Under the pieces are notes generated by a model that saw only the letters and a list, made by a program, of their open reading frames with translations, was not told the DNA's origin and searched no databases. A DNA stretch of 64,000 nt. Origin: Leisingera caerulea DSM 24564. GTDB lineage: Bacteria; Pseudomonadota; Alphaproteobacteria; Rhodobacterales; Rhodobacteraceae. Location of the stretch: assembly GCF_000473325.1 (NCBI RefSeq), contig NZ_AXBI01000011.1, forward strand, positions 1-64,000, in the 5' to 3' direction. Shown here piece by piece: positions 27,889-35,656 of the stretch; the stretch's first letter is position 1, and every line of letters begins with the position of its first letter. Position numbers and translations under genes: made by a program.

Positions 27889-27952
27889 CTTGGGTGTCCC
27901 TTCCCGGATGCGGATGCCTGCAGCGGTACCGGCGCCGCGGGCCTGACTATGA

Positions 27953-27995
27953 GATATAGCAGATCGCCCGGGTGTCAGGGGTTGATGCCGGTCAA
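27953..27995 (-). promoter_or_regulatory. Fnr-type box and -10 for usp and the exchanger
   Basis: TTGATGCCGGTCAA (27982-27995), a near-consensus dyad, with TATATC (27958-27953) on the minus strand within one base of the -41.5 arrangement. Confidence 0.6.
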
Positions 27996-28027
27996 CCCGT
28001 GCAGGGCGCGGCCGGCTGCCGGGCGCT

Positions 28028-28041
28028 TTAACGCTGGTTAA
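28028..28041 (+). promoter_or_regulatory. Palindromic Crp/Fnr-type box upstream of hsp20
   Basis: TTAACGCTGGTTAA has perfect five-base arms, TTAAC-N4-GTTAA. It lies 33 bp from the usp box, in the 236-bp gap between divergent usp and hsp20. The expected -10 position (28064-28069, GAGTCT) is poor, so the promoter itself is uncertain. Confidence 0.45.
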
Positions 28042-28108
28042 TGCGCGAACCGGAGGTCTGGCGGAGTCTGGTGGGGACAGCGACTCATGAATTTCCGAAG
28101 GAACCCGG

Positions 28109-28666
28109 ATGATGACCGACAAACAGGACCCGAAACACACCGAGCCGGATGCCAGCCAGGACACCGGGGTTGCCGAGCGCACCTGGGGACCGCTTTGGAA
28201 CATCCGGGACGAGATCGACGATCTGCTGGAGGACCTGAACGCCGGCAGTTTCTTTGCGCCGCTGCGCCGCCGCAGAAAGGGGCAGGGGCGCCGGATCAGC
28301 GGGGCGCTGCCTGAGTTCACCTGGAAAGTGCCGGTGCTGGATGTGATCGACAAGGAGGACGAGCTGAAGCTGAGCGCCGAGCTGCCCGGCCTGACCGAGG
28401 ACGACATGGACCTGCGGGTGAGCGACAGTATGTTGACCCTGCGCGGCGAAAAGAAGGAAGACCGCGAGGAGGGGGACAAGGAGGGCGACTATTACCTGAG
28501 CGAACGGCGGTTCGGCGCGTTCGAGCGCAGCGTGCGGATCCCGGAGGGCATCGACCGCAGCAAGATCGAAGCCACCTTCAAGAACGGGGTTCTGACCGTG
28601 CGCCTGCCGAAGACGCCGGAAGCCCGTACCCCGGCGCAGAAAATTGATGTGAAACCGGCCTCCTGA
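28109..28666 (+). CDS. Hsp20/alpha-crystallin small heat-shock protein
   Basis: 185 residues. The N-terminal arm (1-75) is charged and binds clients in this family. The alpha-crystallin domain (about 75-175) contains VLDVIDKEDELKLSAELPG, the LTLRGEKKED strand and the C-terminal ATFKNGVLTVRLPKT motif. It is an ATP-independent holdase that works with the DnaK/CbpA system. ATG 28109 follows GAAGGAA. It is transcribed with the CBS gene 55 bases downstream. Confidence 0.93.
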   Translation: MMTDKQDPKHTEPDASQDTGVAERTWGPLWNIRDEIDDLLEDLNAGSFFAPLRRRRKGQGRRISGALPEFTWKVPVLDVIDKEDELKLSAELPGLTEDDMDLRVSDSMLTLRGEKKEDREEGDKEGDYYLSERRFGAFERSVRIPEGIDRSKIEATFKNGVLTVRLPKTPEARTPAQKIDVKPAS

Positions 28667-28721
28667 CGGTTCGGGCGCAGGTGACGGGCAGGCTGCCGGC
28701 GGCAGGGAAAGGAGAGGCCCA

Positions 28722-29138
28722 ATGCTTGTAGAAGAGATCATGTCGGTGCCCGCACGGTTTGCCCGCCGGGAGGACAGCGTGGCCAGCGCTGCGGAGCAGA
28801 TGCGCAGCCTGGGGATCGGCGTGCTGCCGGTAGTCGATGACGGCGAGGTTGTCGGCGTTGTCACCGATCGGGATCTAGCCCTGGTGCTGGCCGGGCAGGA
28901 CGGTTTGCTGAAGGGGCTGTCGATTGCCGCCGTGATGAATGACGGGGTGATCTGCTGCCGGGCGGAAGACAGCATCGAAGCCGCGGCGGCGCTGATGGGG
29001 GATCACCAGGTCCGCCGCCTGCCGGTGCTGGATGATGCGGGACGGCTGGCCGGGCTCTTGTCGGTGACGGACATCGCCGTCCATGCCTCGGAACAGCTGG
29101 CCGGTGAGGCCCTGGGCGAGATCGCCGAATACCGTTAG
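28722..29138 (+). CDS. Two-CBS-domain protein
   Basis: 138 residues made up of two CBS motifs: about 1-60 (VEEIMSVPARFARREDSVASAAEQM...GVVTDRDLA) and 70-130 (AVMNDGVICCRAEDSIEAAAALM...GLLSVTDIA). Such stand-alone CBS pairs bind adenine nucleotides or act as energy sensors. GGAAAGGAGAGG precedes the start. Its stop overlaps, tail to tail, the stop of the Crp/Fnr regulator in TTAG at 29135-29138. Confidence 0.92.
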   Translation: MLVEEIMSVPARFARREDSVASAAEQMRSLGIGVLPVVDDGEVVGVVTDRDLALVLAGQDGLLKGLSIAAVMNDGVICCRAEDSIEAAAALMGDHQVRRLPVLDDAGRLAGLLSVTDIAVHASEQLAGEALGEIAEYR

Positions 29139-29887
29139 TCCGGCAGCGGCGTGATTTCGGCTGCCAGCCGCTCCGGCTCCACCCCGGCGATGTCCGACAG
29201 GGTGCCAAGATCGGTGATCCGGATGTCCATGTGATCGGCGGTTTCGACCAGTCCGTTCCTGACAAAGCGGCGCAGGGTCCGGCAGACGTGGACGGCGGTC
29301 AGGCCGGTGAAATCGCCGATGTGCCTTTGGGTGAGCGGCAGGTGAAAGGCGCAATTTTCCGACAGGCCCAGCGGTTTCAGCCGCAGGCACAGCTCGATCA
29401 GCGCATAGGCGATGCGGCTTTCGGCGCTGCCGCGCCCCAGGCGCAGCATGCGTTCCGACAGCCGGGCGCGTTCGGCAGCCTGAACGTGTTCATTTGCCCG
29501 CGCCAGACGCGGCGATTCCGCCAGCATCCGATGCCAGACCGCCAGCGGAATGACCGAAATCAGCGCCTCCGTGACCGCCTCGATGTTGAGCCCGGCCGTT
29601 TTGCCGTCGGCCGAGGTGGGATCCGCGATATCGCCCGGCAGCATGAAATCAATCAGCTGCACTTCGCCGTTCAGAGAGGATTTCGAGGTGGCCAGCCAGC
29701 CGTCGATCACAACGATGACCTTGCAGTTGTGCTCGCCGTCATGCAGCAGGATCTTATTCGCCGGGACGCGCTGGACGTTTCGGCGGAAACTGTTGAGCGC
29801 GGTGTCGCGGCTGTCAAACTCCATCGCGCCAACCCTCAGGCTGGTCACGTTGGTGTATTGTATCGGGATTGCGCCTTGGCTGGTCAC
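29135..29887 (-). CDS. Crp/Fnr-family transcriptional regulator
   Basis: 250 residues from GTG 29887 (AGGG nearby); ATG 29824 would cut into the sensor domain. An N-terminal cyclic-nucleotide-binding-like barrel is followed by a long dimer helix and a winged helix-turn-helix (LPLTQRHIGDFTGLTAVHVCRTLRRF). There is no N-terminal Cys cluster, so it is not an oxygen-sensing Fe-S Fnr. The recognition helix has Val-x2-Cys-Arg where Fnr has Glu-x2-Ser-Arg, so it may read a different site such as TTAAC-N4-GTTAA at 28028. It sits in the middle of the stress island, a natural local regulator. Confidence 0.88.
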   Translation of the reverse strand: MTSQGAIPIQYTNVTSLRVGAMEFDSRDTALNSFRRNVQRVPANKILLHDGEHNCKVIVVIDGWLATSKSSLNGEVQLIDFMLPGDIADPTSADGKTAGLNIEAVTEALISVIPLAVWHRMLAESPRLARANEHVQAAERARLSERMLRLGRGSAESRIAYALIELCLRLKPLGLSENCAFHLPLTQRHIGDFTGLTAVHVCRTLRRFVRNGLVETADHMDIRITDLGTLSDIAGVEPERLAAEITPLPD

Positions 29888-30037
29888 TGATACTTTCCCT
29901 GCAAGAAATGCCAGTAGGGATCCTGATCCGCATACTGTACCGCACAATGACCGGCGGTAGAGTGATATGGCCCCGCGGTGCAAGTGACACGATACTGGCG
30001 CAAAGCGATTCTGTCGACCGGACGCGGCGCCGCGGCC
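29888..30037. other. 150-bp intergenic region between crp and the amidotransferase
   Basis: Upstream of the regulator and downstream of the amidotransferase, both on the minus strand. It contains no reading frame I trust and no clear Fnr-type dyad. A weak AGGG element at about 29893-29900 would serve the GTG start of the regulator. Confidence 0.4.
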
Positions 30038-30862
30038 TTAGCCCGGCTGCGGGAGCGGCCGCATCTGCAGCCGGAAGTCCGCCGTTGCCTGGAACACCAC
30101 ACCGTTGGGCACCTCCTGCCAGGGCTCGTCAAAGGTGACGGGTTCGGAGGCGACCTCAACTGACCTGTAATCCGTGTTATGTTTATGTTTGACATGCGTC
30201 TCGCCGCAGACGGTGCAGATGTGCAGATGGTCGCGGCGCAGGTGGAACAGGGAACGGTTGAGCCGTGCGCCCACCAGGTGCGGCCCGTCGGTCAGCACGA
30301 TGTTGAGGCCCGGCGGGCGGGACGGGTCGATCTCTGCGCACCAGGCGGTAATCTGGATGAGGGCGTCGTGCACGGTGTCCAGCAGCCCCTTTTCGGGGTG
30401 GCGCAGGAACAGGCTGAGCAGGTAGCGGAACACATGCTCGCTGTCGGTCTGGCCGTGAATTCCGGACCGGTGCAACGGATCCATCCCGTCCAGCAGCCGG
30501 AACCGGATCTGCTCAAAATTCGGAATGGTGCCGTTATGCGCGAAGATCCAGCGCCCGTAATGGAACGGATGGGTGTTTTCGACGCTGGTGGCGCCGACCG
30601 TTGCGCGGCGGACATGGGCAACCGCCGTGCGGCCATAGACCCGCGCGGCGGCCTTGGCGAAATGTTCGCCGTGATAGGCTGCCCAGACCTGCTTTTCGAT
30701 GACCGGAACGCCGTCGGGGTAATCCGCAACCCCCCAGCCGTGGCCGTGCATCATGCCTTCCATGTCGCCCTGGCTTTGCGCCATCAGCGCATTCTGAGCC
30801 TTCACCAGGCCGCATTCGACGCGGGTCGGCTCATTGGCGTGCATGGCATAGAGGCGGCACAT
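30038..30862 (-). CDS. Class II glutamine amidotransferase (YafJ/EgtC-like)
   Basis: 274 residues. The N-terminal MCRLYAMHA places the nucleophile at Cys2 after Met removal. HGHGWGVADYPDG, AHVRRATVG (substrate-binding Arg), HPFHYGRWIFAHNGTI and GQTDSEHVF complete the Ntn-hydrolase glutaminase site. These enzymes release ammonia or hydrolyse a gamma-glutamyl amide; there is no synthetase domain attached, so a partner is expected. The divergent ATP-grasp gene 79 bp away is the obvious candidate. A CxxC pair (HICTVCGETHVKHKH) near 216 could bind zinc. Confidence 0.9.
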   Translation of the reverse strand: MCRLYAMHANEPTRVECGLVKAQNALMAQSQGDMEGMMHGHGWGVADYPDGVPVIEKQVWAAYHGEHFAKAAARVYGRTAVAHVRRATVGATSVENTHPFHYGRWIFAHNGTIPNFEQIRFRLLDGMDPLHRSGIHGQTDSEHVFRYLLSLFLRHPEKGLLDTVHDALIQITAWCAEIDPSRPPGLNIVLTDGPHLVGARLNRSLFHLRRDHLHICTVCGETHVKHKHNTDYRSVEVASEPVTFDEPWQEVPNGVVFQATADFRLQMRPLPQPG

Positions 30863-30886
30863 ATTTTTTCCGGTCAGGTCGGGCCA

Positions 30887-30909
30887 GGGAATACTGTGAT
30901 ACTATTCCC
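30887..30909. promoter_or_regulatory. Inverted repeat in the divergent amidotransferase/ATP-grasp promoter region
   Basis: GGGAATA (30887-30893) and TATTCCC (30903-30909) form a perfect 7-bp inverted repeat around a 9-base centre. It is in the middle of the 79-bp space between the two divergent starts. The centre also repeats ATACT. It is well placed to be a shared operator; no known binding family is implied. Confidence 0.5.
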
Positions 30910-30941
30910 GGCAAGCCTAGCCGTAAAGAAGGGGGGCAGTT

Positions 30942-32369
30942 TTGAACCCGTCTCAAACCCGGGATGCGCGGGGCGGGCCGGCCGTGGATGCGATTGCAGA
31001 CAGGCTGGCCCGGGATGAGCCCGCGCTGAGAACCTCGCGCGATCTGTGGCCGGGCGTGCAGCAGGGCACCGGCAGCGGCGCGTCCCTGTTCATCGGGGAT
31101 CAGGTGGGAATTGCCCTGTTCACACCCGAAATGGCCGGGACCCGCGACTATCGCATGGCGCTGCTTGCCAAACCCGGCGACGCGGTTGTGGTGCGGCAGC
31201 GCAGCCCGGACTTTGAGGCCTATCTGGCCGAATATCTTGGCATCCGCCAGGTCCGGTTTCTGCAAGCGCAGGGCGCCGATCCGGCGCCGGTGGCCAAGCA
31301 GTGCCGCACCAGCCCGGCGCTGTTTGCGCCGTTGCTGGAGCTGCTGCGGGCGGCAGGGTCGCTGACATTGCACGGCTATCTGGTGACCGGTCATCTGTGG
31401 CAGCTGGCGCAGGCGCTGGCCGCCGCTGCCGGGCTGCCGGTCTATGTTGCGGGCCCCTCGCCGCGGATGTCGCGCCGGGTCAATGACAAGCTGTGGTTCT
31501 GGGACGTTGCGCGGGAGATCGCCGGGCCGGAGTCGGTGCCGCCCACCGCCTTTGCCTTTGGCCCGGCGGCGGCGGCCGGGCAGATGGCCCGCCTGGTGCG
31601 GGTTTCCGGGCAAGCCGTGGTCAAGGTGCCGGACAGCGCGGGGGCGGCCGGGAATATCCGGTTCAGCGCGGCGCAGCTTGAAGGGCTTGGCACTGCGGCG
31701 CTGTGCGGCCAGCTGGAACAGCGGCTGCGGGCCGCAGGATGGGAGGGCGGGTATCCGGTGCTGGTGGGGGTGTGGGAAAGCGGGGTGGAAAAAAGCCCGT
31801 CGGTGCAGATGTGGCTGCCGCACGCCAGCGAGGGGCCGCCGGAAATCCTGGGGCTGTTCGAGCAGCGCGTGCAGGGGCGCGAGGGCAAGTTCGCCGGGGC
31901 GCGGTATGCCAGCCTGACGCGCGAAACCGAGGAAACGCTGGCGGCGGACGCCATGCGCCTTGGCGCCATGTTCCAAAAGGCCGGCTATTTCGGGCCCTGT
32001 TCGCTGGATGCGGTGCTGCGGAGGCTACCCTCAGGCGCGGAACAGATTCACTGGATCGAATGCAACGGGCGCTGGAGCGGCGTGTCGATCCCGCTTGCCG
32101 CTGCAACCGGGCTGATGGGACGGCAGCCGGAGGGGATCGTCATCGTGCAGCAAAACCTTGAGAGTGAGGCGCCCCTGGGCATTCCCCGGCAGTGCGGCAT
32201 CCTGGGGGACCTTCTGTTCCGGCGCGGCCAGTCATCCGAAGGAGTGATCCTGCTCTCACCGCCGCATCCGCTGCGCGCCTCGCTCAACGCGGCGGCCGTT
32301 GCCGCCGGCCAGGCGCGGGCAGAGGCCCTTATGGAGGCGGCTTTCGAGCGGATCAGCGCAGCAGTGTAA
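30942..32369 (+). CDS. ATP-grasp-like ligase (pre-ATP-grasp type)
   Basis: 475 residues from TTG 30942, preceded by AAGAAGGGGGG. The C-terminal half shows ATP-grasp features: a lysine-containing strand (GQAVVKVPDSAGAAGNIRFS) and the metal-binding FGPCSLDAVLRR ... HWIECNGRWSGVS segment, where Asp/Glu/Asn would hold Mg-ATP. The N-terminal half (about 1-200) is a separate alpha/beta domain. Such enzymes join a carboxylate to an amine via an acyl phosphate, as in peptide ligases. Substrate is unknown. Divergence from a class II amidotransferase suggests a two-gene pathway making an amide or short peptide. Confidence 0.7.
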   Translation: MNPSQTRDARGGPAVDAIADRLARDEPALRTSRDLWPGVQQGTGSGASLFIGDQVGIALFTPEMAGTRDYRMALLAKPGDAVVVRQRSPDFEAYLAEYLGIRQVRFLQAQGADPAPVAKQCRTSPALFAPLLELLRAAGSLTLHGYLVTGHLWQLAQALAAAAGLPVYVAGPSPRMSRRVNDKLWFWDVAREIAGPESVPPTAFAFGPAAAAGQMARLVRVSGQAVVKVPDSAGAAGNIRFSAAQLEGLGTAALCGQLEQRLRAAGWEGGYPVLVGVWESGVEKSPSVQMWLPHASEGPPEILGLFEQRVQGREGKFAGARYASLTRETEETLAADAMRLGAMFQKAGYFGPCSLDAVLRRLPSGAEQIHWIECNGRWSGVSIPLAAATGLMGRQPEGIVIVQQNLESEAPLGIPRQCGILGDLLFRRGQSSEGVILLSPPHPLRASLNAAAVAAGQARAEALMEAAFERISAAV

Positions 32370-32430
32370 AAGCGCAGACCAGCCGGGCCGCGTGCTGCTG
32401 CCCGCAGTCCGGCACCCGTTCCGGGAGGCA

Positions 32431-32472
32431 TTGACACCCATCAATGCGGCGCGGCCCGGTTTGGCCGATCCT
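32431..32472 (+). promoter_or_regulatory. Fnr-type box and -10 for the DUF2267 gene
   Basis: TTGACACCCATCAA (32431-32444) is a full-consensus TTGAY-N4-ATCAA dyad. GATCCT (32467-32472) is at the -10 position, giving a -41.5 centre and a start about 25 bases before the ATG. Confidence 0.6.
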
Positions 32473-32503
32473 GAACCGGCAATCTTTAGCTGGAGGGAGA
32501 ATT

Positions 32504-32929
32504 ATGGCGACCACGGGCATCAAGACTCTTGATCATGCGCCGCAGGTTTTTGCCGAATGGCTGAACCAGCTTTGCGACGACCTCGGCTGGCCGGATAAAT
32601 CCAGGGCCTATCTGCTGCTGCACGAAACACTGCATGCCATTCGCGATTTCCTGTCCGTTGACGAAGCCGCCGACCTGGCGGCCCAGCTTCCTGTGCTGGT
32701 CCGGGGCGTGTTCTATGCCGGCTGGGACCCGTCCAAGACACCGGCGAAACCCCGCAGCAAGAAGGATCTGCTGGCCCGCATCGAAGCGCGGTTTGACAAG
32801 GATCCGCTGGACGACCCCGAACGCGCCGTGGCTGCGGTGTTCGATCTGTTGCGCCGCCATGTTTCGAAAGGGGAGTTCGATCAGGTCAAAAACGCGATGC
32901 GCAAGCCGATCCGGGACCTTTGGGACTAG
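32504..32929 (+). CDS. DUF2267 protein
   Basis: 141 residues from ATG 32504 with GGAGGGAGA upstream. All-helical. The family signature is clear: WLNQLCDDLGW, RAYLLLHETLHAIRDFL, VDEAADLAAQLPVLVRGVFYAGWDP, and a C-terminal helix ending EFDQVKNAMRKPIRDLW. Its biochemical role is unknown; family members often occur beside stress genes. It is monocistronic and driven by a consensus Fnr-type box, next to a convergent Usp gene. Confidence 0.88.
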   Translation: MATTGIKTLDHAPQVFAEWLNQLCDDLGWPDKSRAYLLLHETLHAIRDFLSVDEAADLAAQLPVLVRGVFYAGWDPSKTPAKPRSKKDLLARIEARFDKDPLDDPERAVAAVFDLLRRHVSKGEFDQVKNAMRKPIRDLWD

Positions 32930-33001
32930 GCGGCGGCACCTGGAAAAAGACGGCCCGCGGGCGCGCCCTGACGCCGGTGCCTTTGCCCTTCCGGTGCCGG
33001 G

Positions 33002-33529
33002 TTATTGGGTGACAACCACTGTGCAGGCCGCGTGGTGCAGGACCTTCTGGGACACGCTTCCCATCAGGATTTCGCGCACCTGACCCAGCCCGCGCCTGCC
33101 GATGACGATCATCCCTGCATTTTCGAGTTCGGCGGTTTTCAGAATACCGTCCGCGTAATCGCCCGCAGACAGGTGCGTGACCACGTCCTGCGCGCCGGCA
33201 TCCTTGGCTCGGTGCTCTGCCCAATTGAGGATTGTCTCGCCGATGGCCAGAATCGCGTTTGCCTTTTCGCGCTCTTCGGTGGCGCTGGCGAACAGCCCCA
33301 GGAAGTTCGCGGGCTGGCCGCGGGGGGTAAGGTCCTGGGCTGCCGCCACTTGTTCATACAGCTGCTCGGACCTGGCGAGCTGCATCATTTCCGCGGCCGG
33401 CCGCCCGTGCAGGTAAACGTGAACGATGCTGAGGCCGCGCCCAAGCTTGTTGGACAATTCCGCCGCGCAATCCACCGCGCGGTTGCCTGATGCCGATCCG
33501 TCAGTGGCAACGAGAATTCTTTCAGTCAT
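33002..33529 (-). CDS. Universal stress protein, single domain
   Basis: 175 residues from ATG 33529. One Usp domain: ERILVATDGSASGNRAVDCAAEL at the N-terminus and the complete ATP loop GRRGLGQVREILMGS (G-x2-G-x9-G-S) near the C-terminus, ending HAACTVVVTQ. It is the best-preserved ATP-binding Usp of the window. An insertion of about 30 residues (75-105) makes it longer than the usual 140-150. Own promoter with a Crp/Fnr-type box. Confidence 0.92.
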   Translation of the reverse strand: MTERILVATDGSASGNRAVDCAAELSNKLGRGLSIVHVYLHGRPAAEMMQLARSEQLYEQVAAAQDLTPRGQPANFLGLFASATEEREKANAILAIGETILNWAEHRAKDAGAQDVVTHLSAGDYADGILKTAELENAGMIVIGRRGLGQVREILMGSVSQKVLHHAACTVVVTQ

Positions 33530-33563
33530 GGCCTGCTTCCTGTCATGGTGGGGTGTGCCGGGA

Positions 33564-33605
33564 AGTTTAGCCAGGCAAGGGCCCGGCCGCATTGCCTGGC
33601 GTTAA
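33564..33605 (-). promoter_or_regulatory. Crp/Fnr-type box and -10 for usp
   Basis: On the minus strand TTAACGCCAGGCAA (33605-33592) with TAAACT (33569-33564) exactly at the -41.5 geometry. Confidence 0.5.
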
Positions 33606-33834
33606 TAACGCGAGGGTGGCTCAAAGTGCCGGTATGCGCTTGGCACCGGCCGATGCCTGGCAGATCCGATCCAGGGCTTTCAGCTGCCGGGCAGCCGCAG
33701 GGACGCAACTGGCGCCAGCGGTTCTGACGCCGGTCCGGATCTGCAGGAAAACAGCCCGGCCGCCGGGCAACTGCGCTTGCCGTGTTGAACCAGCGTGCCG
33801 CGGTGCTGACTGCCGGGGGGCCGTGCCCCGCCCC

Positions 33835-33876
33835 TTAACCGCAGTCAATGCGCCGGGTGCAGGCGCATGGTCAAAT
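33835..33876 (+). promoter_or_regulatory. Crp/Fnr-type box and -10 for the sulfite dehydrogenase operon
   Basis: TTAACCGCAGTCAA (33835-33848) with TCAAAT (33871-33876, five of six bases of TATAAT) exactly at the -41.5 geometry; predicted start near 33883. Confidence 0.6.
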
Positions 33877-34030
33877 GGCTGCATTCAATTCCGGCGGCGG
33901 CACCCAAACGCGGCTGCCGCTTGCCGGAGGCTGCCGCGAGGACTGACCGGTGCTGCCCCGTGACCCGTCCTGCATGCCTTTGGTGCACGGCGGCCCGGCG
34001 GGCAGCACCGCGAGTAAAGGGAATGCAACC

Positions 34031-35287
34031 ATGGCATCGAAAGACAAGCTGAAACCCGCAGCCGCGGACACGGAGGCTGACATGGGATCCGGCCGCCGCC
34101 GGTTCCTGAAAACCGCAGGCTTGGCCAGCCTGGGCGCCGCCGCAGGCATGGCGGTGCCGTTTCACCGGAATCTGCCGCACGGGTTCTTTCCCGCCGCGAT
34201 GGCCAGCGAGAACGGCCTGGCGGGCAAAGACGGGCTGACGCTGCTGAACGACCGGCCGCTGAACGCCGAGACCCCGCCGGAGCTGCTGGACGATCCCATC
34301 ACGCCAACGGCGCGGCACTTCATCCGCAACAACGGAATTGCCCCCGATGACACCAGCGCGGAGGGCTGGACGCTGACGGTGGACGGGTTCGCGGACAGCC
34401 CGCAGGAGCTTTCCATAGCCGATCTCAGGGACCGCTTTGAAGTGGTCACCCTGGCGCTGACGCTGGAATGCGGCGGCAACGGGCGGGCCTTTTTCGACCC
34501 GCCCGCCAGCGGCAACCAGTGGACCTATGGCGCCGTGGCCTGTTCGGAGTGGACCGGGGTGCGGCTGCGCGACGTGCTGGAGGCTGCCGGGGTTCAGGAC
34601 AACGTGGTCTATACCGCGCATTACGGCGCGGACGAGCATCTGTCGGGGGATCCGGACAAGCTGCCGATCTCGCGCGGGCTGCCGATTGCCAAGGCGCTAA
34701 CGGATACGGTGCTGATCGCCTTTCAGATGAACGGCGCCGATCTGCACCCGATGAACGGCGCGCCGCTGCGGCTGGTGGTGCCGGGCTGGCCCGGCTCCTG
34801 CTCGCAGAAATGGCTGACCCGGATCGAACTGCGCGACCAGGTGCATGACGGGCCGAAGATGACCGGCACCTCCTATCGCGTTCCTGAATATCCGGTGGCA
34901 CCGGGCGACGACGTCCCCAAGGAGGATTTCCGCATCATCGAGCGGATGCCGGTGAAATCCCTGATCACTTTCCCCGCCAACGGCGCTGCGTCCGGCATGG
35001 AAACCGAGGTGCGCGGCCACGCCTGGTCCGGCGACCGCACGGTGGACCGGCTGGACGTCTCTTATGACTTCGGGGCCAGCTGGCAGGCGGCGAAACTCGA
35101 CCCGCCCGCCAACGACGGCGCCTGGCAGAACTGGCGCACAACGGTGCGCTTCCCGGTGGCCGGCTATTACGAGATCTGGGCCCGCGCCACCGACAGCGAG
35201 GGGGAGATGCAGCGGTTCGCCATCGACTGGAACCCCAAGGGGTATCTGAACAACCGGATGCACCGCGTCGGCCTGCGGGCCGGCTGA
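34031..35287 (+). CDS. Sulfite dehydrogenase molybdenum subunit (SorA/SoxC-like)
   Basis: 418 residues from ATG 34031, preceded by AAAGGG. A Tat signal (RRRFLKTAGLASLG) is followed by the sulfite-oxidase molybdopterin domain with the Mo-ligating Cys147 in LTLECGGNGR. A C-terminal dimerisation domain contains VKSLITFPANG and GHAWSGDRTVDRLDVSYDFG. It would oxidise sulfite to sulfate in the periplasm, passing electrons to the cytochrome c encoded by the next gene (start overlapping the stop as TGATG), the SorA-SorB arrangement. SoxC is the main alternative, but there are no other sox genes here. Confidence 0.85.
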   Translation: MASKDKLKPAAADTEADMGSGRRRFLKTAGLASLGAAAGMAVPFHRNLPHGFFPAAMASENGLAGKDGLTLLNDRPLNAETPPELLDDPITPTARHFIRNNGIAPDDTSAEGWTLTVDGFADSPQELSIADLRDRFEVVTLALTLECGGNGRAFFDPPASGNQWTYGAVACSEWTGVRLRDVLEAAGVQDNVVYTAHYGADEHLSGDPDKLPISRGLPIAKALTDTVLIAFQMNGADLHPMNGAPLRLVVPGWPGSCSQKWLTRIELRDQVHDGPKMTGTSYRVPEYPVAPGDDVPKEDFRIIERMPVKSLITFPANGAASGMETEVRGHAWSGDRTVDRLDVSYDFGASWQAAKLDPPANDGAWQNWRTTVRFPVAGYYEIWARATDSEGEMQRFAIDWNPKGYLNNRMHRVGLRAG

Positions 35288-35628
35288 TGCCGGGGCAAAG
35301 CGCATCCCGCAGCGCGGCCCGCCCGGTACGCCTGTGGCTGGCTGCCGCCTGCGCGCTTGCGGCGGTTCCGGGCGCCGCGGAAGAGGGGGAGTTCGGCCAG
35401 CTGGTCGTGGCGGAGGGGGCGGAGGAGACCTTTTACGCCTGCACCGCCTGCCATTCTGAGATGATCGTCGCCCAGCAGGGCAAGACCCGCGAAGGCTGGG
35501 CGGATCTGCTGGACTGGATGACCGAGGAGCAGGGCATGGCCGAACTGGACCCTGCCGAGCGCGACGTCATCCTCGATTACCTCGCCGCGCATTACAACAC
35601 CGACCGGCCGAACTTCCCGCGCCGGTGA
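35287..35628 (+). CDS. c-type cytochrome, SorB-like
   Basis: 113 residues: basic N-terminus and signal peptide (RLWLAAACALAAVPGAAE), one haem site CTACH near residue 52, and the segment EMIVAQQGKTREGWADLLDWM typical of the cytochrome subunit of sulfite dehydrogenase. A Met in the C-terminal half can be the sixth ligand. It is the natural electron acceptor of the upstream molybdoenzyme, to which it is translationally coupled. Confidence 0.87.
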   Translation: MPGQSASRSAARPVRLWLAAACALAAVPGAAEEGEFGQLVVAEGAEETFYACTACHSEMIVAQQGKTREGWADLLDWMTEEQGMAELDPAERDVILDYLAAHYNTDRPNFPRR

Positions 35629-35656
35629 GACAGATATCACAGCAAGGAGTTTTGCT

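Larger units (their letters stand above)
33530..34030. other. Non-coding 500-bp divergent control region
   Basis: It separates usp (minus) from the sulfite dehydrogenase (plus). Open frames here have no ribosome-binding site and shadow-like composition, so I call no gene. It holds two Crp/Fnr-type boxes (33592 and 33835) and a 13-base palindrome GCGTTAATAACGC at 33599-33611 overlapping the first box. Confidence 0.55.

Noticed and set aside
32942..32970. Possible terminator (five-base U run after GC-rich sequence) downstream of the usp gene on the minus strand
   Set aside because: The GC-rich part does not form a convincing stem longer than four base pairs with a workable loop.
33599..33611. 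GCGTTAATAACGC palindrome as a separate operator
   Set aside because: It overlaps the Crp/Fnr-type box of usp and is short, so it is noted there and not called as an independent site.
33592..33963. 123-codon frame in the usp/sorA intergenic region
   Set aside because: No ribosome-binding site, no recognisable protein features, and it covers two regulatory boxes.
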